DNA from: Hyphococcus lacteus
GTDB taxonomy: Bacteria > Pseudomonadota > Alphaproteobacteria > Caulobacterales > Parvularculaceae
NCBI RefSeq assembly: GCF_041058985.1
Contig: NZ_JBEHZE010000003.1
Span: forward strand, 1-20,333
Length of the DNA stretch: 20,333 nt
Reading direction: 5' to 3'
Under the pieces are notes generated by a model, which was given only the letters and a program-made list of their open reading frames with translations, did no database searches and had not been told where the DNA came from. Position 1 is the stretch's first letter. Every line of letters begins with the position of its first letter. This document shows positions 6,951 through 14,746 of the stretch, piece after piece. Position numbers and translations under genes: made by a program.

Positions 6951-9170
6951 ATGCGGTTTTACAACCTTGACTTTTGGTTGGTGATCATTGCATTCACGAT
7001 TTCTGGAGCAGGCAGTGTTGTTGCCGCTCCAGATTTTGAATCCTTGACCATCGAAGACTATGGGACCGTTCGACAAGTCTCAGAGCTTGCCTTGTCATGG
7101 GATGGAGAACTGATTGCCTACGCCGTCGTATCGACTGCGGTTGGTGGTTCCGGAGTTGATCGTTCTGTCATTGTGCAAAAAGCAGAAGCCAACGCAAAAC
7201 CCGTCAATATAACTATTGCGCAAGATGCCTCGCATCTTGCATGGATCCCCGGTACGCATGAGGTGGCCTACATCGCTAATGTCGATGGCAGATCACAAGT
7301 TTTTGCAACTAATATCGATACCGGAAAAAGACGACAACTGACATTCGGCTCAGAACGCCCATTAACTTTTAAATTTTCCAATGACGGAAAGAAAATGGGG
7401 TGGATTTCGCAAAGTGGGCACCGGATAGAAAGTAACCAACCATCACTTTTTAAACGATTGCACGATGGGGATACGGGCGTAGTAATTGATCATAAAACGG
7501 TAAGGCTTACCCACTTCGTTAATCCGCTTTTTCGTGAAGTTGGCTCGAACGGCGAACGCTCATTATGGGTAAGGGATGGCAATAAAAATCCTGTAAGATC
7601 AAGTGTTCCAGGCTACGTTACTGGTTTTGAATGGTCATTAAGTGGTGAAAAGCTTTCTGTCCGGTTTTTAGCGGATACAAATCCTGCTGATCCCTTCGCC
7701 AGTCTTTATACAAGCATTGGCATTTTCAATATTTCATCAGGGGGGTTTTCCGTTATTGCCGCGGCAAACTCTTCGTCGGCTGATGGTGAAGCAGTTTATT
7801 ACCTTGGTGGAGAATGGGTTGCTGACGCTGAAGAAATATTTGTTCGCCGTGTTATCACCTCTAGCTTTTGGAGAAGCCGTCGGGAGTGGAAACGAATTTC
7901 CATTGGTGATGATGATGAAATTCCCTCTACTAATGATTTAGATTGGAATGAAATTAAGTTTTATCCAGCGAGCGCCCAGTTTGTACCAACAGATTTTGCT
8001 GGACCAGTCGTCAATGGAGTCCACAAGGGGCTGCGGTCAGTCTATCAAATTGATCCAACAGGGCTGCGTACAGCATCATTCGTCAAGGATATCGAAGGTG
8101 ATCTTGATCTGGTGCGGTTTAGTTCCGATCAAAGAGTTTCGGTATTCGTCAACCAAAGTCTAGTGCGTGCCCCCGAAATTTTCGTATTGCAGGACGGCGT
8201 AGTCCAACAAATTACGACATTCAATCAGAGAATTAACAGCAAAAGAATGCCGAATGCACGAGAGGTTAATTGGCGCGGTAAAGACGGTATAAAGGTTCAG
8301 GGTTGGCTCCTAATTCCGCCTGAAACGGCGGGAAATAAAGGGCCGCTGCCTATGGTGACATTTTTGCATGGCGGTCCGACAATTCCGATGACCAACAGTT
8401 TTGCTCAATATTATACACTATATGGCGGTGTTTGGCCTTATCCATTTGAAGTGTTGGCATTAAATGGAATTTCTGTCTTTATTCCAAATTATAGAGGTAC
8501 GGATAGTTTTGGTCATGTTTACTCAAATCCAAAACATTCAGATGTTGAGGCGCTTAACGATGTTGTTCTTGGTATTGAACATCTAATTGCGACAGGCGTT
8601 GCCGATGAGGACAAGCTTGGGATTGCGGGTCATAGTCATGGCGCGTGGTTGGGCGCACTCATAATGACGAGAATGAAGAATTTTGTTGCAGCGTCGTTTG
8701 GGGAGGGGCCACAAAATAATATTCTGACCTATATTTTTAGCCCCGGATACCTGTATGAAAAAGGGTATCATAAATTGTGGGGAACGGGGCTTTACCAGAC
8801 GCCTCAGCGATATATTGAAACATCTCCAGTTTTCTATTTTGAAGGCTTAAATACCGCGGTATTGTTTGAAGCTGGCGTTGAATCGCAAGCCCTGTCGATG
8901 ATGGGATCGCCGAAGGCGGCGCATCTCGCCGGTATGCCAACTGAATTCGTCGCTTATCCAAAGACTGGACACAATATCCGAGATCCCAAACTCAAAAAAG
9001 AAGTTGCACATAGAAATTTAGATTGGTTTTTGTTTTGGGTGCTGGGTCATGAAAATCGAGACTCAGCAAAGACCGAACAGTATGACCGATGGCGGGACAT
9101 GCGACACAATCGATGCGTCGATACCGGGATTACACCCCCAACTTATTGTAACGATAATTACACTAGGTAG
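6951..9170 (+). CDS. Secreted S9-family peptidase, possible lasso-peptide isopeptidase
   Basis: A 739-residue protein with a signal peptide (MRFYNLDFWLVIIAF, cleavage near VAA-PD), an N-terminal beta-propeller (about residues 30-440) and a C-terminal alpha/beta-hydrolase of the prolyl oligopeptidase fold. The nucleophile is Ser562 in GHSHG. The position expected for the acid is Glu644 (EAGVES) rather than the usual Asp of HGxxD, and the histidine is His674 (TGHNI). Ser-to-acid and acid-to-His spacings are 82 and 30. As I recall, the AtxE2 isopeptidase triad is Ser527/Glu610/His638 (spacings 83 and 28). Order after FecI, FecR and receptor also matches astexin-type lasso loci. I infer cleavage of an imported peptide in the periplasm. 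A general S9 dipeptidyl peptidase remains possible. Start: ATG 6951, 22 bases after the receptor stop; an upstream in-frame start at 6834 would overlap the receptor and lacks a signal peptide. Confidence 0.85.
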   Translation: MRFYNLDFWLVIIAFTISGAGSVVAAPDFESLTIEDYGTVRQVSELALSWDGELIAYAVVSTAVGGSGVDRSVIVQKAEANAKPVNITIAQDASHLAWIPGTHEVAYIANVDGRSQVFATNIDTGKRRQLTFGSERPLTFKFSNDGKKMGWISQSGHRIESNQPSLFKRLHDGDTGVVIDHKTVRLTHFVNPLFREVGSNGERSLWVRDGNKNPVRSSVPGYVTGFEWSLSGEKLSVRFLADTNPADPFASLYTSIGIFNISSGGFSVIAAANSSSADGEAVYYLGGEWVADAEEIFVRRVITSSFWRSRREWKRISIGDDDEIPSTNDLDWNEIKFYPASAQFVPTDFAGPVVNGVHKGLRSVYQIDPTGLRTASFVKDIEGDLDLVRFSSDQRVSVFVNQSLVRAPEIFVLQDGVVQQITTFNQRINSKRMPNAREVNWRGKDGIKVQGWLLIPPETAGNKGPLPMVTFLHGGPTIPMTNSFAQYYTLYGGVWPYPFEVLALNGISVFIPNYRGTDSFGHVYSNPKHSDVEALNDVVLGIEHLIATGVADEDKLGIAGHSHGAWLGALIMTRMKNFVAASFGEGPQNNILTYIFSPGYLYEKGYHKLWGTGLYQTPQRYIETSPVFYFEGLNTAVLFEAGVESQALSMMGSPKAAHLAGMPTEFVAYPKTGHNIRDPKLKKEVAHRNLDWFLFWVLGHENRDSAKTEQYDRWRDMRHNRCVDTGITPPTYCNDNYTR

Positions 9171-9567
9171 TTGATTTTTAAGCCGAGCAATATCTGTTTA
9201 TCCTTGGCGTCTTGAGTTGCAAGATCGCGTGAGATTATTAGTCATTATTCTTATTTTGCCTGATATGAATGGGCAGGATCCCTGTTCAGTGGTTTGAATT
9301 CCCTGTTATCAAAGAGCAGGGAATTTGCTCCGAACTGCCCGAATTTTCACGCTTTTTGGGCGTCGAATTCCGCGAAATCGAGCCATATTCGATCAAATTC
9401 CCTGTAAATACCCTGTTATTGAGATTCAGAACGCAAAGCGGCGTTCGACGCAGACTGCACCGCCCACCATTCAGTCCTCCATTTGACGTCGACCAACTGG
9501 ATCAAGCTCCAAAGCCCGCACATCCGCGGGATTTTGCGAGATGACGTTGTCTTTACGATAAGAGGAT
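9171..9567. other. Convergent intergenic region containing a repeat patch
   Basis: This stretch lies between the 3' ends of the peptidase gene (+) and a lipoprotein gene (-). It contains the CCCTGTT/CAGGGAATT repeat patch described separately. A weak hairpin, CCCGC (9515-9519) and GCGGG (9526-9530) with a 6-base loop followed by ATTTTG, could end transcription entering from the left, but the stem is only 5 bp. ORFs of 90-100 codons crossing this area lack ribosome binding sites and coding character, and I regard them as chance. Confidence 0.5.
9280..9420. repeat. CCCTGTT / CAGGGAATT inverted and direct repeat patch
   Basis: AATTCCCTG (9297-9305) and CAGGGAATT (9317-9325) form a perfect 9-bp inverted repeat with an 11-base spacer. 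AATTCCCTG recurs at 9396-9404, CCCTGTTAT occurs at 9301-9309 and 9411-9419, and another CCCTGTT starts at 9280. From memory, similar GGGAATT/CCCTGT patches occur between genes in many alphaproteobacterial genomes and are often mis-annotated as small proteins rich in REF or EF. They are probably remnants of, or targets for, mobile elements; no recombinase gene is present here. Confidence 0.6.
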
Positions 9568-9960
9568 TTAGCAGGTACCGGGTTTCCCGCGGCGGACTTG
9601 TTTTTCCCAGTCGTCACCAAGGACTTCACGAGCCGACAAGCCATCTTCGTAGTCAGGATCCGTTGGTTTTAGCATTTTCACCACGACGCCGCGCGTGTTG
9701 CGAGACATGGGAATGCCGGCGGCGAACCCGCCAAAGGATTTACTGTTGTCCGATGTTGCAAGTAGAAACCGGTCGCCGCCGCGTTTGATGACTTCAATGG
9801 CGGCGAGTTTGGAGGCGACCTTCGCTGCGCCGGATTTGCCGCATATGGGTGCCGCTGTGGTTGAAACCTGAAATGTTGATCGTGACATTTCCTGTACTGA
9901 TGAGTAGGCGCAGGCGCTAAGACTGAGAGCGGCGACAGCCGTGAGCAAAATGGTTTTCAT
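9568..9960 (-). CDS. Small putative lipoprotein
   Basis: A 130-residue protein starting MKTILLTAVAALSLSACA. It has a signal peptide with a lipobox LSAC (Cys17), so a lipidated envelope protein is likely. The mature part has an AAIEVIKRGGDRFLLA segment, resembling small alphaproteobacterial lipoproteins with a G-x-D-x-F motif, but I cannot assign a function. Start choice: AGGAGA ends 6 bases before ATG 9960 and directly abuts ATG 9966, so 9960 is preferred. It lies 47 bases downstream of the TolB-like lipoprotein gene on the same strand, so it is probably the second gene of that transcript and part of the TGATCGA-element regulon. Confidence 0.75.
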   Translation of the reverse strand: MKTILLTAVAALSLSACAYSSVQEMSRSTFQVSTTAAPICGKSGAAKVASKLAAIEVIKRGGDRFLLATSDNSKSFGGFAAGIPMSRNTRGVVVKMLKPTDPDYEDGLSAREVLGDDWEKQVRRGKPGTC

Positions 9961-10007
9961 TTTCATTCTCCTATTTCAAAAATAATTCAGCGGTTAATTC
10001 GCGTAGG

Positions 10008-10964
10008 CTATGTCAGCATTGCTCCGTTAGGCGTCGAGCGGCATTCACTTTCGGCATTGTCGCCCTCGGCGGAGATAAAAGTATTTGGTGCCGTGATGGA
10101 AACATCGCTGACCCGAATATTGTAGGCATCAGGATCGGTCGTGCTGTTATGGAGCGCAAAGCAAAGGCTTGTGCTGATTGGCGACCATCTGACGTTTGTA
10201 AGCGCGCCATTCGCCGCCGTAAGGGTGATGTTGTTCGGGATCGACTGCGTGAGGTCAGTGAACTGCAAAGCGAATGGCAGAGGCGGCAACATTGCGATCG
10301 ACGATGCGCGTACTTTCTGAACGATGTAGCGCCCATCAGGGGAAAACTGCGGATTGCCGTAGGGTTGTGTTTCTGTCTGTCCTTCGTTCAAGTTTCTTAA
10401 ATCCGAATCATCACGATTGATAAGATAAAACCGCTCGCGGTCCCGGCGAGTAGTAAAAACTGCGGTGGACGCCACTTGCTGACTGGCCGTCGACCAAGCG
10501 AACTCGCCAATGTCGGTAGAGAACAAATCAACGGGGCTCTTGAGGCGAGCATTCAAGATTGTAGCCGACCCGCCACTAACGGGCCTTACTACCTGTTCTG
10601 TTCCCCTGGTGGGGAATTTAATAATATAGGCGATCCATTGACCGTCGGGTGAGGTCTGGAACTTAACAACCTCGTTTCCAGGGGAAACGCCGTCGGCTAT
10701 TCTCTCCTGAATTTGCTCATCATCCTGTCCAATGAAAATGGCTTCCGGGCTTGTGGCTGCATCATCTTCCTTGCCTGAAAAGATGATCGTCTCAGCGCTC
10801 CTTGAAGACGGAGGCGGGGGTGGTGGTTGAACCGTTGTTGTATGATCGCCGCCGCTGCCGCAAGCGGCGAGTGATGTCGCGATGAACGCGGCCAAAACGA
10901 TGGCGTGAAGCCGCGATGATTGTCGCGTGCGTCGTTTGTCTTGGCATGTTTTCAGTTCAGTCAT
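10008..10964 (-). CDS. TolB-like beta-propeller lipoprotein
   Basis: A 318-residue lipoprotein. The signal peptide ends in lipobox LAAC (Cys35), followed by a GSGG and a run of six prolines that acts as a tether. The body has TolB/WD-type blade signatures: FQTSPDGQWIAYI, PQFSPDGRYIV and VRWSPISTS. Start choice: ATG 10964 has AAGGA close upstream (spacing only 2) and lies 46 bases after a TGATCGA-N14-GCTGCTT element; a longer reading to 11069 would place that element inside the gene. The protein ends abruptly just after CRSTPNGAML, which looks like the start of another blade, so it may be C-terminally shortened. It is divergent from the ECF sigma gene. A role as envelope sensor or scaffold is inference. 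Confidence 0.8.
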   Translation of the reverse strand: MTELKTCQDKRRTRQSSRLHAIVLAAFIATSLAACGSGGDHTTTVQPPPPPPSSRSAETIIFSGKEDDAATSPEAIFIGQDDEQIQERIADGVSPGNEVVKFQTSPDGQWIAYIIKFPTRGTEQVVRPVSGGSATILNARLKSPVDLFSTDIGEFAWSTASQQVASTAVFTTRRDRERFYLINRDDSDLRNLNEGQTETQPYGNPQFSPDGRYIVQKVRASSIAMLPPLPFALQFTDLTQSIPNNITLTAANGALTNVRWSPISTSLCFALHNSTTDPDAYNIRVSDVSITAPNTFISAEGDNAESECRSTPNGAMLT

Positions 10965-11010
10965 AATCCTTACCCAAACTTTCCAGCCGTAAAACACCGG
11001 CTTACTTGGG

Positions 11011-11038
11011 AAGCAGCGCGCGCTGTGAGATTCGATCA
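11011..11038 (-). promoter_or_regulatory. TGATCGA-N14-GCTGCTT element (copy D) before the TolB-like lipoprotein gene
   Basis: Reading on the reverse strand, TGATCGA (11038-11032) is followed after exactly 14 bases by GCTGCTT (11017-11011). It points toward the lipoprotein start at 10964, 46 bases further on. All 14 fixed bases and the spacing match the other three copies in the window. It is probably a promoter with TGATCG as -35 and CTGCTT as -10, spacer 16. Confidence 0.8.
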
Positions 11039-11072
11039 TTGCACCGGCCGAAACGCGGTTAAAAAACAAACC

Positions 11073-11101
11073 TCGACCATAAGCTATTGTTCTGATATGA
11101 T
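11073..11101 (+). promoter_or_regulatory. Sigma70-like promoter of the ECF sigma gene, apparently leaderless
   Basis: TCGACC (11073-11078) and TATGAT (11096-11101) are separated by 17 bases. The -10 ends 7 bases before the ATG at 11108, so transcription would begin at or next to the start codon. The bases immediately before the ATG are a run of seven T with no ribosome binding site, which agrees with a leaderless message. No TGATCGA element is present here on the plus strand. Confidence 0.5.
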
Positions 11102-11107
11102 TTTTTT

Positions 11108-11689
11108 ATGGGAGAGGATGCAGAGATTACCGGCCTGCTTCATGACTGGGGCAAGGGCGACGCCAAAGCGGGCGATGCGTTGACGCCGCTTGTCTATGAC
11201 GAACTTCATCGCTGTGCGGAGCGTTTGTTTCGCCATGAAAATGCCGGGCACACGCTACAACCGACAGCATTGGTGCATGAGGCTTATGCCAAGCTCATCA
11301 ATGTTGATGTTTCATGGCAGGACCGCGCGCATTTTTACGCTCTGGCGGCGCGGATGATGAAGCGCTTGTTGATCAATCATGCAAATGCACGCAATGCAGC
11401 GAAACGCGGCGGTGATGATATTCAAGTGACCCTTGATGATTCCAATACGCCTGGCGACAGCACAGATGCGATCCTACTAGAGTTGACCGATGCGTTGTCG
11501 GCCCTGGAAAAGTTCGACGAGCGAAAAGCCCAATTGGTGGAGCTACAATATTTTGGCGGTCTTTCCGTGAAAGAAATTGAAGCTGTCACAAATCTCTCAT
11601 CGGCCACAATCGGAAGAGAACTGCGATTCGCGCGCGCTTGGCTGAAAGATCAGCTCGCCGGCAACGATCAAGTCACGCAGGAGGCGTGA
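11108..11689 (+). CDS. ECF sigma factor, ECF43-like (Sig-70_X6 family), kinase-linked
   Basis: A 193-residue sigma factor. Region 2 shows the family hallmark HTLQPTALVHEAYAKL (residues 48-63), where ordinary ECF factors have an acidic D-x-x-Q-E motif, then HFYALAARMMKRLLINHA. Region 4 is DERKAQLVELQYFGGLSVKE followed by a helix-turn-helix. No anti-sigma gene is adjacent; a transmembrane Ser/Thr kinase follows 49 bases later. As I recall, in the related EcfP/PknT pair of Vibrio the kinase phosphorylates a threonine in region 2.2 to make the sigma factor active. Thr53, and less likely Thr49, are the analogous candidates here. The gene's own stop codon TGA (11687-11689) forms the first three bases of the kinase promoter element. 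Confidence 0.9.
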   Translation: MGEDAEITGLLHDWGKGDAKAGDALTPLVYDELHRCAERLFRHENAGHTLQPTALVHEAYAKLINVDVSWQDRAHFYALAARMMKRLLINHANARNAAKRGGDDIQVTLDDSNTPGDSTDAILLELTDALSALEKFDERKAQLVELQYFGGLSVKEIEAVTNLSSATIGRELRFARAWLKDQLAGNDQVTQEA

Positions 11690-11714
11690 TCGAAATCATG
11701 GCCTGTTGCTGCTT
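11687..11714 (+). promoter_or_regulatory. TGATCGA-N14-GCTGCTT element (copy C) before the kinase gene
   Basis: TGATCGA (11687-11693) and GCTGCTT (11708-11714) are separated by exactly 14 bases, 24 bases before the kinase ATG at 11739. The element begins on the stop codon of the sigma gene. This placement means the kinase can be transcribed separately from the sigma gene and rules out the upstream in-frame TTG at 11706 as its start. Confidence 0.8.
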
Positions 11715-11738
11715 AACAGATCAAAGGGAACAAGCAGC

Positions 11739-14612
11739 ATGACGTCAGATGAATTCAAGGAACTGGAAGAGGCGTTTCAAAACGCCCTGTCACTTGAAGG
11801 CGCAGAACGCGACGCCTTTTTAGAAAAGCTGGACCGTGATCGCCGCGATCTTGCCAAACGTGTTCGAGAACTCCTCAAAGCTGACGCAACCGGCGATACC
11901 ATCGCTGCGCCTATTGCAGCGTCGGTAAAGGCGCTGAAGGAAGACGGCGACGATCCGTGGATCGGGAAGACGATTGGCGACTGGCGTTTGCACAAACGCC
12001 TGGGCGCTGGCGGTATGGGCGCTGTTTTTCTTGCGGATCGCGCCGATGAGCAATATGCGCAGACCGCCGCACTTAAAATTATGGGCGCGCAATTGCTCGA
12101 CCAAAATGCTGCCGCGCGTTTCCGCGCTGAACGCCAGATTCTTGCAAATCTCAACCATCCAAATATCGCAACGCTGATTGACGGCGGATCCACCGATGAC
12201 GGGCTACCTTATCTCGTGATGGAATATGTCGACGGCGTGCGCATCGATGACTATTGCGACATTAACAACCTCGTTATCAGTAATCGGCTTTTCTTGTTCC
12301 AGAAACTATGCGCCGCCGTTGACTATGCTCATCGAAATCTTGTTGTTCATCGCGACTTAAAACCCAGTAATATGCTGGTCACTGAAAACGGCGACCCAAA
12401 GCTGCTCGACTTCGGCATCGCGAAGCTGCTTGAAACGGATGACTATGAGCTGACCATGGCGCGTACCGGCGAAGGCGCGCGGATTATGACACCGGAATAT
12501 GCAAGCCCTGAGCAGGTGCGCGGCGAGCCCGTTTCGGTTGCAACCGATGTTTACGCGCTTGGTGTATTGTTGTTTCGACTTTTAACAGGCCATTCACCTT
12601 ACGGACCGTCGGCGACAACACCGCGCGAGATCGAAAGCGCGATCCTTGAGGCAGAACCAAAAAAGCCGAGCGCCAGTATTACTGAATATTCCAGCACGGA
12701 CGATAAAACGCTATCTTTAGACGACCTTAGCGAAAAGCGTTCTGTTTCGCCCGAACATTTGCGCAAGACCTTAAGCGGCGATCTTGATACGATCATCCTG
12801 AAATGTCTGCAAAAAGAACCGGAACGGCGCTACGCAACCGCGCGTGAACTCGCCGCCGACATTGAACGCCACCTCAATAATAGGCCGATCCTCGCCCGCG
12901 CCGACAGTTGGACATACAAGACGAAGAAATTCTTGACGCGTAATGCGCGTCCGACGGCGGCGGCGGCGGCAATGTTTGTCGCCATTGTATCGCTTGTCGC
13001 GTTTTATACATTGCGCCTCGCCGATGAGCGCGACAAGGCGCAACTTGCGGCGGCGGAAGCTGAGCAGGTTGCTGGTTTTTTAACCAACATTTTTAGAAAC
13101 GCTGATCCGCATACGGCGCAAGGTACTCCAGCCACAGCCGTGGATTTGCTTCGATCAGCGGAAACGCGCATTAGCGATCTTGATGCTCAGCCTATGCTCC
13201 AGGCACGGCTCACTCAGATCATTGGCGATACTTATGCAAATCTTGGTGAGACATCGAAAGCGATTGAACTGCTTGAATGGTCCCAAGAAATGCGCCGGGC
13301 GAGCCTCGCTGAAGATCCCCTCGCTTATGGCATGTTATTGCAGGATCTGGCTGAAGCGTATCGATTATCTGGAGATCTCGATGCAGCTGAAAAGGCGATG
13401 CGTGAATGCATTATCAAATTTGAAGAAGTATTGCTAGCGGATGATCCACAGATTTTGTTTCTGCGTGGTCGTTTGGCCGTAATTTTTTCAGATCAATCGC
13501 GTAAAGTCGAAGCGCTTGAAACACTTCAAGGCGCTCTGCGTAAAAGGCTGCAAAGTGGTTCACAGCACGATAGTGAATCGCTGGATATGTTTGGCAACAC
13601 CGCTCATTTGCTGGTGGATCTTGGCCGCTATAGCGAAGCTGAAGAAGTCCATGCGGAAGTTATCCGTTTATCAAAAGAAATTGACGGACCTTTGCATCCA
13701 AGCACGTTGATCCGTACCAATAACATGGCGCTTTTACGGCGTGCACAATTTCAACTTAAAGATGCTAAGCGCCTTCATGATGAAGCAACGTCGGGAGCGC
13801 AAAAAATTTGGCCAGAGGGCCACCCTTATATTGCCCGATGGACCGCGGGCCGGGCCTATATCAAAGCGCTGCTTGGCGAGTTCGATGAAGCTTTTGCGGA
13901 ATTTCCCGGTGCGGTGGAACAGTTGCGCCAGATTCGAGGTGAAACTTCTAACATTCATCTTTCACGGCTTCGTTTTTACGGCGAAGCATTAGCGATGGCT
14001 GGGCGACTGGATGAAGCGTCGGCGAAAATGGAAAACGCCATTACCGTTGCTGTTGCTGATGACAGAATGCACGCAAGTGCAACCAACGTCCTTCGTGTAC
14101 GGCTTGCTTTAGTGAAAAACTTACAGAACCGTCCGGATGAAGCGCTGGCGTTACTTGATCTTGCCGCGTCCACGAGCGAGTGGCAATCGACGCGGCGATC
14201 AGCAGATATGAATGCGACCCGCGCAGTTAGTCTCAGTCTTTTAGAGCGCAGCAACGAAGCAACCGCATTATTTGAAACACTGATTGCTGGACGATCGGTC
14301 CTGTTTGGGCCAGAATCGGCGGCGATGATCCAGCTTTATACAGACGCTGCATCCCATTTCCGCCGTTCGGATAAAATTGTGAGAGCGGAAAATTATGCGC
14401 GCCGTGCTCATGAAATAGGACAATTGAATTTACCCGCCGGAAACTGGATCGCGGCCCTGGCGACGGCCGAATACGCTTATGTCCTTGCGGCGTCTGGCAA
14501 GACCGGCGAAGCCGAAAAATTCGCGACGCGCGCCTATGATGATCTCATCGCCACTTTCGGGCCCGATGATTACCGTGCCATCCCATTGAAAGAACTGATC
14601 GACAGCTTCTAA
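11739..14612 (+). CDS. Transmembrane Ser/Thr protein kinase with extracytoplasmic TPR region
   Basis: A 957-residue PknB-type (Hanks) kinase. The catalytic domain spans about residues 80-380: glycine loop GAGGMGAVF (89-97), Lys113, Glu131, catalytic HRD (204-206) with Lys208 and Asn211, DFG (224-226), TPEYASPEQ (251-259) and Asp270. All key catalytic residues are present, so it should be active. A single membrane span follows (about 404-426), then a long helical region (about 435-950) rich in TPR-like A/L-x-G-x-x-x-x-A repeats that would lie in the periplasm. ATG 11739 has AAAGGGA 9 bases upstream. It probably senses envelope conditions through the TPR part and phosphorylates the ECF sigma factor encoded just upstream. 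This pairing is known for ECF43-type factors; the signal is unknown. Confidence 0.92.
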   Translation: MTSDEFKELEEAFQNALSLEGAERDAFLEKLDRDRRDLAKRVRELLKADATGDTIAAPIAASVKALKEDGDDPWIGKTIGDWRLHKRLGAGGMGAVFLADRADEQYAQTAALKIMGAQLLDQNAAARFRAERQILANLNHPNIATLIDGGSTDDGLPYLVMEYVDGVRIDDYCDINNLVISNRLFLFQKLCAAVDYAHRNLVVHRDLKPSNMLVTENGDPKLLDFGIAKLLETDDYELTMARTGEGARIMTPEYASPEQVRGEPVSVATDVYALGVLLFRLLTGHSPYGPSATTPREIESAILEAEPKKPSASITEYSSTDDKTLSLDDLSEKRSVSPEHLRKTLSGDLDTIILKCLQKEPERRYATARELAADIERHLNNRPILARADSWTYKTKKFLTRNARPTAAAAAMFVAIVSLVAFYTLRLADERDKAQLAAAEAEQVAGFLTNIFRNADPHTAQGTPATAVDLLRSAETRISDLDAQPMLQARLTQIIGDTYANLGETSKAIELLEWSQEMRRASLAEDPLAYGMLLQDLAEAYRLSGDLDAAEKAMRECIIKFEEVLLADDPQILFLRGRLAVIFSDQSRKVEALETLQGALRKRLQSGSQHDSESLDMFGNTAHLLVDLGRYSEAEEVHAEVIRLSKEIDGPLHPSTLIRTNNMALLRRAQFQLKDAKRLHDEATSGAQKIWPEGHPYIARWTAGRAYIKALLGEFDEAFAEFPGAVEQLRQIRGETSNIHLSRLRFYGEALAMAGRLDEASAKMENAITVAVADDRMHASATNVLRVRLALVKNLQNRPDEALALLDLAASTSEWQSTRRSADMNATRAVSLSLLERSNEATALFETLIAGRSVLFGPESAAMIQLYTDAASHFRRSDKIVRAENYARRAHEIGQLNLPAGNWIAALATAEYAYVLAASGKTGEAEKFATRAYDDLIATFGPDDYRAIPLKELIDSF

Positions 14613-14642
14613 TGCGGTTCTCCAAAAAAGATGTCACGGCTC

Positions 14643-14670
14643 TGATCGATTTCATGAAACTCTGCTGCTT
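14643..14670 (+). promoter_or_regulatory. TGATCGA-N14-GCTGCTT element (copy A) before the cysteine-rich lipoprotein gene
   Basis: TGATCGA (14643-14649) and GCTGCTT (14664-14670) are separated by 14 bases, 76 bases before the ATG at 14747. Five bases after the element is AGTGAG, which is found at the same distance after copy B, possibly the transcription start region. Confidence 0.8.
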
Positions 14671-14676
14671 ACTTAA

Positions 14677-14720
14677 GTGAGGCGGCAATTCGGGATCGGC
14701 CCCGCATGTCGGAGCCTCAC
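14677..14720 (+). promoter_or_regulatory. Hairpin in the 5' leader of the cysteine-rich lipoprotein gene
   Basis: GTGAGGC (14677-14683) and GCCTCAC (14714-14720) are perfect 7-bp inverted arms with a 30-base loop. They lie between the TGATCGA element and the ribosome binding site AAGGGGA (14734-14740). There is no T-run, so it is not a simple terminator. It could be a leader structure affecting stability or translation; the function is not shown by sequence. Confidence 0.35.
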
Positions 14721-14746
14721 CTGACGTAAAGCCAAGGGGATGTTCC

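Noticed and set aside
9435..9472. tRNA-like 3' end (GTTCGA followed by CACCGCCCACCA)
   Set aside because: The five-base T-stem does not pair and no anticodon or D arm is found upstream.
9269..9788. Two overlapping plus-strand ORFs of 91 and 101 codons
   Set aside because: They run through the repeat patch and antisense to a lipoprotein gene, lack ribosome binding sites and have low-complexity composition typical of chance ORFs.
14597..14603. Additional TGATCGA at the end of the kinase gene
   Set aside because: It is not followed by GCTGCTT at the required distance and lies within coding sequence.
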